This document shows, one piece after another, positions 9,991 to 19,500 of a stretch of 55,077 nt of DNA. The stretch lies in NCBI RefSeq assembly GCF_000222605.1, contig NZ_AFWF01000284.1:1-55077 (forward strand). Reading direction: 5' to 3'. Every line of letters starts with the position of its first letter. Positions within the stretch are counted from its first letter, which is position 1. The notes under the pieces were generated by a model, which saw only the letters and a list, made by a program, of their open reading frames with translations, was not told the DNA's origin and did not search any database. The DNA is from Vibrio ichthyoenteri ATCC 700023. Lineage in GTDB: Bacteria; Pseudomonadota; Gammaproteobacteria; Enterobacterales; Vibrionaceae. A program made the position numbers and the translations under genes.

Positions 9991-11700
9991 ATGAGTTTAG
10001 ATTTAGCGCGGGATCGGCTATCGAAAAATCCTTTCGATACGGTTCGTAAGGAGATTTGGGCCGCGATCGCCTTCAGTCTAGGTGTGAATTTGTTGGTATT
10101 GGCTGTGCCTATTTACAGCTTACAATTGTTTGATAGGGTAATGGGGAGCGCGAGCCTCGAAACCATGTTTGCCTTATTAGCCATCACGGTTTTTCTCGTT
10201 TCATCGCAAGCGTTGTTGGAATATGTGCGAACACTGTTAATGCAGCGTTCTGCATTAAAATTAGATACGCAATTAAGCGGTGAATTGTTGGCGAAAAGCA
10301 TCTCCGAATCATCTAAAAGCAATCGAATTGAAAAGAACGCCTTACAAAACCTGACGACGCTGCGTAATTTTTTGGTCTCACCATCCACCTCTTCCATTCT
10401 GGATCTCCCTTTCACCCCATTGTTCTTATTATTGCTATTTGCATTTCATCCCTACATCGGCAGTGTCGCATTAGTGGGTGCTCTTGTATTTGCAGGCCTT
10501 GCTGCGGTGATGATGCTAGGGGGGCGGAAAATCAGTGCCCAAGCGCAACAAACAACCGCTCAAGTGAGCATGGAGCTCAATGATTACTTAAGAAACGCAC
10601 CAACATTAAAAGCGATGGGCATGAGTGAGAATGTCGGTAACGCGTGGCAAAAAACCAATGCTAGTGTATTGCAACTCCAATGGTTGGTTAATTCTCGCGT
10701 GGGTCTATTACTGGCCATTAGCCGATATTTTCGAACCTTACTGCAAGTGGCAGTGTTAACTTGCGGTGTCTATCTTGCACTGCAACAACAAATAGGCATT
10801 GGTGCTGTGATTGCAAGCTCCATTTTGATTGGGCGAGTATTAAGCCCATTTGAGAGTGCGGTGAGTGGTTGGAAATCCTGGTATAGCGCTTTTAAAGCTT
10901 GGCAAAGCTTAAATCAAACCGTAACGAATACTACGGCAGAGAAAAAAATTCTTTTACCTGAGCCCAAAGGAGACATTCAATTTAGTAACGTTAGTTTGAA
11001 ATTTGCTAATGCTCGTAAACCGACGATTCAAGGTATCAGCTTTAAGTTAGGTGCGGGTAATGCACTGGCGGTCATGGGCAATTCAGGTTCTGGCAAATCA
11101 ACACTCGCGGGCTTGTTGATGGGAATCCAGCAACCGAGTATGGGGGAGATCTTGATTGATGGCGCCAGTATAGAAAAGTGGAACCTGAATCAATTTGGGC
11201 AATACATCGGTTATTTACCACAGCACGTCGGTTTGCTTGCTGGTACGGTTAAACAGAATATCTGTCGTTTTACGGACGGTGATGATGAAGCCGTGATACG
11301 TGCGGCTAAATTGGCCTGTATCCATGAAATTATTATGTCCTTACCAGAAGGGTACGAAACCTATATTGGCGAAGGGGGCGTTTTACTTTCAGGTGGGCAA
11401 AAGCAACGGATTGGCTTAGCAAGAGCTATCTACTCAAATCCACGCGTCTTGGTACTTGATGAACCCAATTCCAATCTTGATCCTGAGGGAGAAACGGCCT
11501 TAGCGATCGTTTTGCAACATTGTAAAGAGCACCAAATCACGGTGGTCATGATAAGTCACCGCCCGGGTTTTTTACGCCAAATGGATTGGGTAATTAAACT
11601 CAAGGATGGCAAGGTAGAAAAAGCGGGAACATGTGAGCAATTTCTTGGGCTGCATGTTGAGCCGGAATTGGTTGAAAACAAAACCAGCAAGACGGCTTAA
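9991..11700 (+). CDS. Type I secretion ABC transporter, permease/ATPase (PrtD type)
   Basis: 569-residue fused membrane-domain/ATPase. The N-terminal part has about six membrane segments (residues 22-300) and no C39 or C39-like peptidase domain. The nucleotide-binding domain shows Walker A GNSGSGKST (363-371), signature LLSGGQKQRIG, Walker B VLVLDEPNSNLD and the H-loop ISHRP. This is the PrtD/HlyB-like inner-membrane motor that exports proteins with C-terminal secretion signals. The adaptor follows after 9 bp, and the obvious substrate is the RTX protein encoded convergently at 13.5-18.3 kb. The TolC-like outer-membrane duct must be encoded elsewhere, unless the barrel at 18.5 kb contributes. 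Confidence 0.92.
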   Translation: MSLDLARDRLSKNPFDTVRKEIWAAIAFSLGVNLLVLAVPIYSLQLFDRVMGSASLETMFALLAITVFLVSSQALLEYVRTLLMQRSALKLDTQLSGELLAKSISESSKSNRIEKNALQNLTTLRNFLVSPSTSSILDLPFTPLFLLLLFAFHPYIGSVALVGALVFAGLAAVMMLGGRKISAQAQQTTAQVSMELNDYLRNAPTLKAMGMSENVGNAWQKTNASVLQLQWLVNSRVGLLLAISRYFRTLLQVAVLTCGVYLALQQQIGIGAVIASSILIGRVLSPFESAVSGWKSWYSAFKAWQSLNQTVTNTTAEKKILLPEPKGDIQFSNVSLKFANARKPTIQGISFKLGAGNALAVMGNSGSGKSTLAGLLMGIQQPSMGEILIDGASIEKWNLNQFGQYIGYLPQHVGLLAGTVKQNICRFTDGDDEAVIRAAKLACIHEIIMSLPEGYETYIGEGGVLLSGGQKQRIGLARAIYSNPRVLVLDEPNSNLDPEGETALAIVLQHCKEHQITVVMISHRPGFLRQMDWVIKLKDGKVEKAGTCEQFLGLHVEPELVENKTSKTA

Positions 11701-11709
11701 GGGGGCGTT

Positions 11710-13035
11710 ATGAATCATATTGTGCCGCAAGAGATGTTCAGTACACGCAAACTTATCCTCATTGGTTTAAGCATTCTATTGGTAACCGTAGGTGGTTTTT
11801 TAGTCTGGTCGATGAGTATGCCATTGAGCTCGGCTTCGGTGGCTCCGGGAAGCTTAGTTGTTGAGAGTAAGCGTAAACAAATTCAACACTTGCAAGGAGG
11901 CTGGGTTAAGAAGGTCTTTGTTAAAGAAGGGCAACAAGTCACCGTTAGTCAACCGTTGATCGAACTCTCTGATACGAAAGCGGAGGCGGAATATCGGCGT
12001 TATCTATACCGCAGTTATTCTTTACTCGCCCAGCAAGCTCGCCTAAATGCACTCACGAGCAATCAAAGTGAAATCGTGTGGTCAGAGACGCTGACTGCAG
12101 AGCAAGATGAACTGATCATTGCTGCACTCTTACGGAGTGAGATGGTTCAGTTTGAGCAAGCGCAGTTAAGACGGCAATTATTGGAAGGGCAGTATCAGCA
12201 AAGAATTGCGCTATATAATGAAAAAATTAAGGGCAACCAATTTCAAAAAAGAGCCATTGTCACCCAAGGCGATCTCGTGCAACAAGAAGTGGCGATGACC
12301 AAAGGATTGGTTGATAAGGGTTACGTCTCTAAAACTCGTATGTTGGAATTATTGCGTCATCAAGCACGAGTTGAAGCGGAGTTGGCCGAAATTAGTCTGA
12401 CCATAGACTTGGCAGGTAGAGAATTAGAGGCGCTGCATCAAGCCCATCAAAATCAGTTGCTCGAGCTTAAGCGTGAGTATTCATTTCAACTGAAGGGTGT
12501 CAATGACGAGTTGAGGGATGTGCAGCAATTGATCAAAACAGCGTTAGATATTCGTGAACGGATTCTAATTCGCAGTGAATTTGATGGCAAAGTGGTCGGT
12601 ATGAATATCGCCAATATTGGTGGCGTCATTAAGCCAGGCCAAGTGTTGATGGAGATCGTCCCTGATAGTGATGAATTGATCGTTGAGGCGATTGTTTCAC
12701 CTAAAGATATTGATGTGGTAAGGCCGGGGCTTGATGCCCGTGTGCGTTTGACCGCTTATAGTGCTCGAAATACTCCGCCAGTGATGGGGGAGGTGTTACA
12801 CGTTTCAGCCGATAGAGTGCTGCAAGGTGGTGACAGCAATGATGCAACGCAAGGGTATCTTGTCACGATCCGTTTTGAGTCTTCCTCAGTCGCGAATTTA
12901 GTTGAAAACCATGGTGTGGATCTGTATCCGGGAATGTTAACTGAAGTGTTGATCCTCGGCGAGGAACGTACGTTATGGGATTATCTTGTTAGCCCGATTT
13001 TAAATGGCTTACAAAAAGCAATGAGGGAAGTCTAA
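11710..13035 (+). CDS. Type I secretion periplasmic adaptor (HlyD/PrtE family)
   Basis: 441 residues with one N-terminal membrane helix (about 15-37), a lipoyl/barrel-sandwich half motif (VVESKRKQIQHLQGGWVKKVFVKEGQQV), a long coiled-coil hairpin (about 90-270, rich in Q, E and L), the second barrel-sandwich half (IRSEFDGKVVGMNIANIGGVIKPGQVL) and a C-terminal beta-barrel ending LTEVLILGEERTLWDYL. This links the ABC motor to the outer-membrane duct. A strong GGGGG ribosome site lies before ATG 11710. The stop shares its last base with the start of the following small gene. Confidence 0.92.
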   Translation: MNHIVPQEMFSTRKLILIGLSILLVTVGGFLVWSMSMPLSSASVAPGSLVVESKRKQIQHLQGGWVKKVFVKEGQQVTVSQPLIELSDTKAEAEYRRYLYRSYSLLAQQARLNALTSNQSEIVWSETLTAEQDELIIAALLRSEMVQFEQAQLRRQLLEGQYQQRIALYNEKIKGNQFQKRAIVTQGDLVQQEVAMTKGLVDKGYVSKTRMLELLRHQARVEAELAEISLTIDLAGRELEALHQAHQNQLLELKREYSFQLKGVNDELRDVQQLIKTALDIRERILIRSEFDGKVVGMNIANIGGVIKPGQVLMEIVPDSDELIVEAIVSPKDIDVVRPGLDARVRLTAYSARNTPPVMGEVLHVSADRVLQGGDSNDATQGYLVTIRFESSSVANLVENHGVDLYPGMLTEVLILGEERTLWDYLVSPILNGLQKAMREV

Positions 13036-13289
13036 TGACCCAAGAAATGATGTTTTGGTTGTGTTTCTATGGCTTTTTTATGCTTGCGACTGCACTTGTT
13101 GGGTACCACAAAAAGAATACCGTTGCTGGGGTCTTACTGGGCTACGTTCTAGGCCCTGTTGGCCTTATTTTGATGCTGCTGAGTCAAGATAGGCGCCATG
13201 GCCGCTGTCCGCATTGTTCGGCTAAAGTAGACCGTCATGCTTATCATTGTCCTCACTGTGAACAGAAATGCTATCGACAGTTGGTATAG
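13035..13289 (+). CDS. Small membrane protein with C-terminal zinc ribbon
   Basis: 84 residues. Two hydrophobic helices (about 5-22 and 28-49) are followed by a cytosolic tail with two CPHC knuckles (CPHCSAKVDRHAYHCPHC) and one more Cys, a rubredoxin-like zinc ribbon. It overlaps the adaptor stop by one base (TAATG), so it is translationally coupled to the secretion genes. I do not recognise a named family. The context suggests an accessory of the type I exporter or a membrane-associated regulator; both are inference. Confidence 0.75.
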   Translation: MTQEMMFWLCFYGFFMLATALVGYHKKNTVAGVLLGYVLGPVGLILMLLSQDRRHGRCPHCSAKVDRHAYHCPHCEQKCYRQLV

Positions 13290-13318
13290 CTTCTTTATTC
13301 CGACTCTAAAATAGCAGG

Positions 13319-13340
13319 GCGGCCACTGGGCCGCTTTTAT
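13319..13340 (+). terminator. Terminator after the type I secretion operon
   Basis: A GC-rich 6-bp stem (GCGGCC, loop ACTG, GGCCGC) runs into TTTTATTTTAT, 30 bp after the zinc-ribbon gene. Confidence 0.75.
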
Positions 13341-13425
13341 TTTATCTAGCCTCTGTTTGTGTAGTCATGTTACAACCAGTATTGTTAGGGGGTAAGGGCT
13401 GACTAGCCGTAAATAATACAAGGCC

Positions 13426-13449
13426 AAAAAAGGCCCACAAACGTGGGCC
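13426..13449 (-). terminator. Terminator of the RTX gene
   Basis: Read on the minus strand: GGCCCAC, loop GTTT, GTGGGCC, then TTTTTT, 31 bp after the RTX stop codon. Confidence 0.85.
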
Positions 13450-13479
13450 AAGCAGTGGTGTGAACTTTTGAATGCGTGG

Positions 13480-16400
13480 TTAAACGTCACTTGAATCAGG
13501 GAAGTTAATATCGTGGCTGTCTAAATCGCTCCAGATAACAACTTCTTGCCCTGCATCGTTTTCAAAACGGTAGCCGTATAGAGAGCCCGTGTCGATGTCG
13601 CTAGCTTGGTAGATACTTTCTATCGAGTCACTCATTTCAACGTGACTTTCGGTTAGCGTCCAGCCCCAACCAGACAAGTCAATGCTACTTGCTCCGGTAC
13701 AAACAAACTGCCCAGAGGTTTCACCTGCGGTGTGGTTTGCGGCGATTTTATCGAGTGCAAGTGAGAGTTCGGTATCACTGGAGTTAATGCTGATACCTTC
13801 GAGTTCTTGGAAAGTATTGTGGCTCATGTCGATCATTTGACTCTGGTTATCATCGCCCACAAGTAACACATCAAAATCGGCACCACCACTGAAGTGAACC
13901 ATGTTGGACTCGCCACTTTCGAGTTCATTGGAGTCAAACACGAGTTGGTCGTTACCCGCTCCCCCAAACAGTTGGTCAATACCTTCACCGCCGTTGAGAA
14001 TATCGTCGCCAGTTTGGCCATAGAGGGTATCGTCGCCAGCATCACCCGCTAAGGTGTCATTGCCTACGCCGCCATCTAAGGTATCAGCGTTGTCGTTTCC
14101 GCTGAGAGTATCGTTACCTTCACCGCCAGACACATAGTCTTCGCCGCTACCACCAGTGAGTTTGTCATCGCCTTGTGCGCCATAAAGCATATCGTTTCCT
14201 CCATTGCCTGATAGTGTGTCATTGCCATCTTCGCCAAACAGCGTGTCCGCAGATCCACCACCAGAAAGGTTATCGTTACCAGTTCCGCCCCATAACGTAT
14301 CATTGCCGGAGTCGCCACGAAGGGTGTCGTTTCCTTCGTTACCATATAAAGTGTCATGACCAGAACCGCCGGATAGGTAATCATTGCCGATTCCGCCGGT
14401 GAGCGTGTCATGATCATTTTGTCCCCAAAGCGAGTCGTCGCCATCATCGCCTTGGAGTACGTCATCCCCTGAACCGCCGTACAATTTGTCGTTGTCGGCG
14501 CCGCCAAACAGTTGATCTGCGCCACTGCCAGCATTGAGCGTGTCTTTGCCCGCATCACCGCGCAGTTCATCGGTTCCTGAGCCCGTTGTGAGTTTGTCGT
14601 CACCGTCACCACCGGTAATGGTGTTGTCGCCACCTGATACGGTTACCGTGTCCTTGCCCAATCCGCCGTCAATTTGGTTGGTTCCACCTTGGGCAGTGAT
14701 TGTGTCGTTACCATCGCCCCCATCGATCTGATTGTAACCTGTACCTGTAAGCTGAATGTTGTCATCGCCAAGGCCACCGACAACGATATTGTTGTCTCCA
14801 GAAGCTTTGATAGAGTCAGCACCTTCGCCACCATCAATTTGGTTCGAGCCTGCTCCACTCACTTCGATAATATCGTCACCTAAGTCACCTGATACGATGT
14901 TGTTTGCGCCACTCAACTTGATGGTGTCCTGTCCATCGCCACCTTGCACGATGTTGTTATCAGAATCGTCTTCAATGGTGTCATCGCCAATCCCGCCCAG
15001 CAGGGTATCAGCACCGCTACCACCAAGGAGTAAATCGTCGCCAGATTCACCAGAAAGGGTGTTTGTGCCACTTTCCCCAATCAGTTTGTCGTCGCCGTCA
15101 CCACCGAATAGATGATCATTTCCTGAACCAGCATAGAGCTCGTCAACGCCAGCATCACCGCTCAAAGTATCATTACCCGCGCCGCCAAACAGAAGGTCGT
15201 TATCGTCACCTCCAGAGAGCGTGTCATTGCCTTCACCTGCATCAATGAGATCTTGTCCCTGGTTACCACTGAGGTTGTCATTGCCAGCGCCACCAGAAAG
15301 CGTATCGTCACCAAGTCCGCCGGTTGCGGTGTCATTACCAGAACCGCCATACAGAGTATCTTGACCTTCACCCAGGTTTATCGTGTTTTGGCCGGCTTCG
15401 CCATAAACCGTGTCGTTGCCAAGGCCTGCATCAATATTGTCGTTACCGTCTCCTGCATACAAGATGTCGTCACCACCGGCACTTGTGATAGTGTCAGCAT
15501 CAGCCCCGCCATAGAGCGTATCGGCTACATCGCTACCAATAAGCGTGTCATCGCCTTCACCACCAAACATTTGATGACTGCCAGTTTCCGCGGCATAGAG
15601 TGTATCGTTGCCTTGTTCCCCAAGAATGGTATCGTAGCCATCGTCACGTATGACGTCATCGCCTGCACCACCCGCGATGAAGTCGTAGCCCTCGCCACCG
15701 ATCAGTTCATCATTGCCAGCACCGCCAAATAAGGCATCATTACCAGTACCACCTTTGACAAGGTCTGTACCATCTCCCGCATCAATATGGTCATCGCCAC
15801 TACCGGCATCAATATCATCATCGCCACTACCGGCATCAATATCATCATCGCCCGCACCGGCATAGATTTGGTCGCTACCGTCGCCTGCAGTGACTGTATC
15901 GGCATCGCTTCCCCCGTAAACGGTGTCATCGCCGAGGCTTGTCGTGATGGTGTTTTCACCTGACTCACCATAGACAGTATCATTACCCGCACCAGTATCG
16001 ATTTGGTCACGACCTGAACCGGCGAAAATCGTATCGTCGCCTAATCCAGAAGTGATGTGGTCATTGCCAGAGCCTCCGGAAAGTAGGTCGGCGTCATCAC
16101 CACTCACAATGGTGTCATCACCATCTTCACCGTATATTTCACTGCGGCCTGTACCACCATCAAGAATATCGTTGCCCTTGCCGCCGACGAGGAAATCGTC
16201 GCCTTCACCGCCAAATAGCGAGTCATTACCAGCGTCACCAATCAGGGTATCGTTGCCTTGCTCACCCAGTAGGATGTCATTACCTTCACCACCAAAAGCG
16301 GTGTCGTTACCGCTGCCTGCAGAGATGGCATCAGCGCCGTCGTTTCCTTCGATGATGTCATCACCGGCATGAGCGGTAATCGTGTCATCATCACCGCCTC

Positions 16401-18339
16401 CATACAGTTTGTCGTTCAATTGCGAGCCTATCAGCGTATCTTGGCCCGAACCGCCATACAGTTCACCCGCCTCCAAACCGGCATTCAATTGGTCATTGCC
16501 AGCTTCGCCAAACAGTTGGTTGTTCCCTTGTTCACCTTGCACAACATCGTTGCCAGCGCCGGCAAAGACTTGGTCATTACCGGTTCCCGCGTAGATGACA
16601 TCATCACCAGATCCCGTAAAGGCTTTGTCATCGCCAGAGCCAAGCGTTACGCTATCAACACCACTGCCTGAATACACCGTGTCGTTCTCGGTTCCGGCAT
16701 CGATTGTGTTGTCGCCGTCACCAGCAAAAATAGTATCTTGGCCAGAAGCTGTCGTAATGTGATCAGCACCGCTCCCAGCATAGAGGAGGTCATCACCGGC
16801 CCCAGTATTCAGCGTATTTTGTCCATCACCAGCATAAAGGGTGTCATTACCATCACCCGATTGGATGTTATCGTCATCGGCGTCGGTATAGATGGTGTCA
16901 TCGCCGCTGCCACTATCAATCGTGTTGTGACCAGTCTCACCAAAGACAGTATCATTACCATCACCAGTTGATATTTGGTCATCACCTGAGCCAGCATACA
17001 CTTGGTCGGCGCCCGCTCCGGTTGTGATGGTGTCTACGCCTTCGTTGGCGTGAATGATGTCATCACCTTCACCACCATCAATAGTGTCATTACCTTGACC
17101 ACCAAAGAGTTGGTCGCTGCCTGCACCACCAGTTAACGTGTCGTCACCCACATCACCGTAGAGAATGTCGTTGCCATCGCCACCAGATAGGTCATCATCG
17201 CCAAGTTCACCGACTAATACGTCATGGCCTGTGCCGCCAGAGACAGTGTCATCGCCGTCACCACCAAGCAGTAAGTCATCGCCGGCATCACCGTAAATGG
17301 TATCTTGTCCTTCACCGCCAAGTACAAAGTCATCGCCTTGTTCGCCGTGAATCTCATCGTCGCCTGCATTGCCTTGGAGTAAATCAGCACCTTTCCCGCC
17401 AAACAACTTATCGTTTCCTTCGCCACCCAATAACGTATCTTGACCATCATCGCCAATTAGAGTGTCGTTACCGCTACCTCCCTCAAGGTAATCGTCGCCC
17501 AGCTCTCCCATGAGCAGATCATCACCTTCACCTCCGTACAGGGTATCCGTGCCATCGGAGCCAAGTAGGGTGTCATTGCCTTCATCGCCATAGAGAGCAT
17601 CGTCTCCTGAGCCACCAATTAATACGTCGCTATCTAGGCCACCATGTAACTGGTCACTATTGATGTCGCCATCGAGAAAATCGTTACCTGAACCACCATA
17701 AATAGTGTCGTTGCCTTGTTGACCTTTGAGAATGTCGTCGCCAGCGCCCCCATCGATGGTATCGTCATAAATGTTGCGAACTTGCACATCCATGTCGCTA
17801 ATGGAGGTGATTGGTGTGCCATCTTGATCGATGAAAGTGAGCACGACAGCGCCGTCAGTTGGCAGATCAGCTTCAGCAATATCAATATCGACACTGACCG
17901 TTCCACCCGCAGTCGCGGTCGTTAATTGAGTGGCAATGATGTTGCCTTGTTCGTCGGTGATTTGTACGGTAATTTGGGCGTTTTCAGTGAACCCGCCGGC
18001 ATTGGTGGAGGTTTGCACGGCTTGATTGACGGCGAAATTACTCAGTTTTATTTCGTGGGTCGCTTGTTCTTCTGTACCTGCACTAAATTCATAGACAGTG
18101 GTTGAGGTTCCCCAAGAATCATCAGTGCTGGTTGGCGTTTGTTCTTGGTTTAGAGCGTATTCTACATCCCCCAAAACGGTATCTGCGCCGTCACCTGCGG
18201 AGATAGTGTCGCTTCCTTCACCAGCGGCGACGAAATCGTCACCGGCGAGAGTAGAAATTTCATCATTACCAGCGCGACTATTTATCGCATCGTCATCTGA
18301 TGTACCAGTGATGAGGTCATCATGTTTGGTGCCTTCCAT
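13480..18339 (-). CDS. Giant RTX (calcium-binding nonapeptide repeat) secreted protein
   Basis: About 1,619 residues, very acidic and almost free of Cys. GGxGxDxLx nonapeptides begin almost at the N-terminus, pause for one non-repeat beta-rich domain (about residues 80-190), then tile continuously to about residue 1,470. Fully tiled, that would be on the order of 140 repeats. The last 140 residues are non-repetitive and end in an acidic, hydrophobic tail (WSDLDSHDINFPDSSDV) suited to a type I secretion signal. Such repeats bind Ca2+ outside the cell and fold into parallel beta-rolls. No protease, lipase or lectin catalytic motif was seen, so a structural matrix or adhesive role is most likely. 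The frame extends to 18357, but ATG 18339 has the ribosome site. Confidence 0.9.
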   Translation of the reverse strand: MEGTKHDDLITGTSDDDAINSRAGNDEISTLAGDDFVAAGEGSDTISAGDGADTVLGDVEYALNQEQTPTSTDDSWGTSTTVYEFSAGTEEQATHEIKLSNFAVNQAVQTSTNAGGFTENAQITVQITDEQGNIIATQLTTATAGGTVSVDIDIAEADLPTDGAVVLTFIDQDGTPITSISDMDVQVRNIYDDTIDGGAGDDILKGQQGNDTIYGGSGNDFLDGDINSDQLHGGLDSDVLIGGSGDDALYGDEGNDTLLGSDGTDTLYGGEGDDLLMGELGDDYLEGGSGNDTLIGDDGQDTLLGGEGNDKLFGGKGADLLQGNAGDDEIHGEQGDDFVLGGEGQDTIYGDAGDDLLLGGDGDDTVSGGTGHDVLVGELGDDDLSGGDGNDILYGDVGDDTLTGGAGSDQLFGGQGNDTIDGGEGDDIIHANEGVDTITTGAGADQVYAGSGDDQISTGDGNDTVFGETGHNTIDSGSGDDTIYTDADDDNIQSGDGNDTLYAGDGQNTLNTGAGDDLLYAGSGADHITTASGQDTIFAGDGDNTIDAGTENDTVYSGSGVDSVTLGSGDDKAFTGSGDDVIYAGTGNDQVFAGAGNDVVQGEQGNNQLFGEAGNDQLNAGLEAGELYGGSGQDTLIGSQLNDKLYGGGDDDTITAHAGDDIIEGNDGADAISAGSGNDTAFGGEGNDILLGEQGNDTLIGDAGNDSLFGGEGDDFLVGGKGNDILDGGTGRSEIYGEDGDDTIVSGDDADLLSGGSGNDHITSGLGDDTIFAGSGRDQIDTGAGNDTVYGESGENTITTSLGDDTVYGGSDADTVTAGDGSDQIYAGAGDDDIDAGSGDDDIDAGSGDDHIDAGDGTDLVKGGTGNDALFGGAGNDELIGGEGYDFIAGGAGDDVIRDDGYDTILGEQGNDTLYAAETGSHQMFGGEGDDTLIGSDVADTLYGGADADTITSAGGDDILYAGDGNDNIDAGLGNDTVYGEAGQNTINLGEGQDTLYGGSGNDTATGGLGDDTLSGGAGNDNLSGNQGQDLIDAGEGNDTLSGGDDNDLLFGGAGNDTLSGDAGVDELYAGSGNDHLFGGDGDDKLIGESGTNTLSGESGDDLLLGGSGADTLLGGIGDDTIEDDSDNNIVQGGDGQDTIKLSGANNIVSGDLGDDIIEVSGAGSNQIDGGEGADSIKASGDNNIVVGGLGDDNIQLTGTGYNQIDGGDGNDTITAQGGTNQIDGGLGKDTVTVSGGDNTITGGDGDDKLTTGSGTDELRGDAGKDTLNAGSGADQLFGGADNDKLYGGSGDDVLQGDDGDDSLWGQNDHDTLTGGIGNDYLSGGSGHDTLYGNEGNDTLRGDSGNDTLWGGTGNDNLSGGGSADTLFGEDGNDTLSGNGGNDMLYGAQGDDKLTGGSGEDYVSGGEGNDTLSGNDNADTLDGGVGNDTLAGDAGDDTLYGQTGDDILNGGEGIDQLFGGAGNDQLVFDSNELESGESNMVHFSGGADFDVLLVGDDNQSQMIDMSHNTFQELEGISINSSDTELSLALDKIAANHTAGETSGQFVCTGASSIDLSGWGWTLTESHVEMSDSIESIYQASDIDTGSLYGYRFENDAGQEVVIWSDLDSHDINFPDSSDV
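15791..15844. repeat. Two perfect 27-bp tandem repeats inside the RTX gene
   Basis: 15791-15817 and 15818-15844 are identical, and a third partial copy follows. Each encodes nine residues (DDDIDAGSG-type). Most neighbouring nonapeptides differ at the DNA level, so this pair looks like a recent duplication. Confidence 0.9.
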
Positions 18340-18342
18340 AAG

Positions 18343-18351
18343 CCTTCTCCT
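18343..18351 (-). promoter_or_regulatory. Ribosome binding site that fixes the RTX start
   Basis: AGGAGAAGG on the minus strand places its AGGAG core 7 nt before ATG 18339. The upstream in-frame ATG at 18357 has no such element. Confidence 0.8.
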
Positions 18352-18477
18352 AGCCATTGAGCTCGAATTCTTGGTATTGCAAGTGTGATACCAGATTCAT
18401 ATTTTTGGTTATAGATCTAGATTAGTCGGCGGGGGGATATTTGCCACGAAAGTTTAATTTATGAATAAAATCAGCAG

Positions 18478-19500
18478 TTAAAATGAGAAGCTATAAGCGA
18501 GTGTAATAGACCCATCGATAAAGCGGCCAGTGTCTTCACCACGTTCTGAAGGGTGCCAACGATTCCCAGAATAATTGTTATATTGCAAAGTAATGGTCCC
18601 TGGTCTCCAGTCAAAATAACCAAAACCATAGGTGTAATCAGGGTTCCAAGGCTGTTGCTGTGATCTGTCAAAATAGTAAAAGGCTGTGGCATTCACGTAC
18701 CAATTACCAAAAATAGAATATTTGCAGCCAAGACTAAGGGTTTGGTGATTCTTTTTATAGGAAATAGAGTTTAGATCGAAATACTCGGGCGTGTGATTGA
18801 AATCGACTTGGCAACCAATGGCGCCTTGTTCGGTAAAACTTATCCAATCTTTGACTAATCCTGTCACGGGAAATTTCCAACCTAATGCCCAGGTGCCTTG
18901 ATTAAATTCAGTTACTCTTGCGCCATCATCTGGTGAAAAGCGATTTCCTCCGTAGTTGGAATAAACCAAACTAAAGGTGTAGGGCCTCCAGTCGCTGTAG
19001 CCAAACACATAGGTAAAATCCGGGTTCCATGCTTGTTGCTGATCGGGGTCCCAGTAGTAATAAGCCGTACCCGAGACAAACCATGCCCCGGCAATGGTGT
19101 ATTTCAAAGAAAGTGTCGAGGTGGTGTTGTTATTGCTGGGTCCTGTCGTCGCGCCTGCGGGTAAATTAGCGGATTCAGTCTGAGCTAACGGATGGTGGTA
19201 ACCAATATTGCCACTCAAACCTTGCAGAAAGGTTCTCGACTGCCAATCCTCATAAGGGAACGCAAAAGAGCTGGAGACACCATTCCAAATTTCTTGCAAC
19301 TCTTCTTCGGCATTATGGTTGTTGAGCTTAGGTGTTACTTGTATTGGGGTAGTGGTAAGGACATGTTGAGAAGGTTTTACACCAATAGCACTGGTATTGG
19401 ATAGGTACTCGTCAGCCAAAGCAGGAAAGAGAAAAAGCCATCCTGAGATCATGATAAATCGCTGTAGATATGTCCTTGTCTGCACGATACCGTCTTCCAT
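18478..19500 (-). CDS. Outer-membrane beta-barrel-like protein with internal duplication
   Basis: 340 residues. The signal peptide is likely (basic R10 and R15, hydrophobic FIMISGWLFLFPALA, cleavage before DEY). The mature protein is aromatic, rich in alternating hydrophobic/polar strands, and ends in the terminal Phe typical of outer-membrane barrels (LAYSFSF). Two segments of about 63 residues (about 130-193 and 256-318) are clear copies; both contain QQQ-x-WNPD-(F/Y)-TY and FGY-x-DWRP then GNR-(F/W)-x-P. I do not recognise the family. It lies 138 bp upstream of the RTX gene on the same strand and divergent from the polysaccharide operon. A channel or anchor for matrix export is inference. 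GTG 19503 is an alternative start. Confidence 0.7.
   Translation of the reverse strand: MEDGIVQTRTYLQRFIMISGWLFLFPALADEYLSNTSAIGVKPSQHVLTTTPIQVTPKLNNHNAEEELQEIWNGVSSSFAFPYEDWQSRTFLQGLSGNIGYHHPLAQTESANLPAGATTGPSNNNTTSTLSLKYTIAGAWFVSGTAYYYWDPDQQQAWNPDFTYVFGYSDWRPYTFSLVYSNYGGNRFSPDDGARVTEFNQGTWALGWKFPVTGLVKDWISFTEQGAIGCQVDFNHTPEYFDLNSISYKKNHQTLSLGCKYSIFGNWYVNATAFYYFDRSQQQPWNPDYTYGFGYFDWRPGTITLQYNNYSGNRWHPSERGEDTGRFIDGSITLAYSFSF

Noticed and set aside
13833-17925. Many open frames of 60-185 codons on both strands inside the RTX gene
   Set aside because: They are by-products of the repetitive GGxGxD coding sequence; they have no ribosome sites and consist of reshuffled repeat words.
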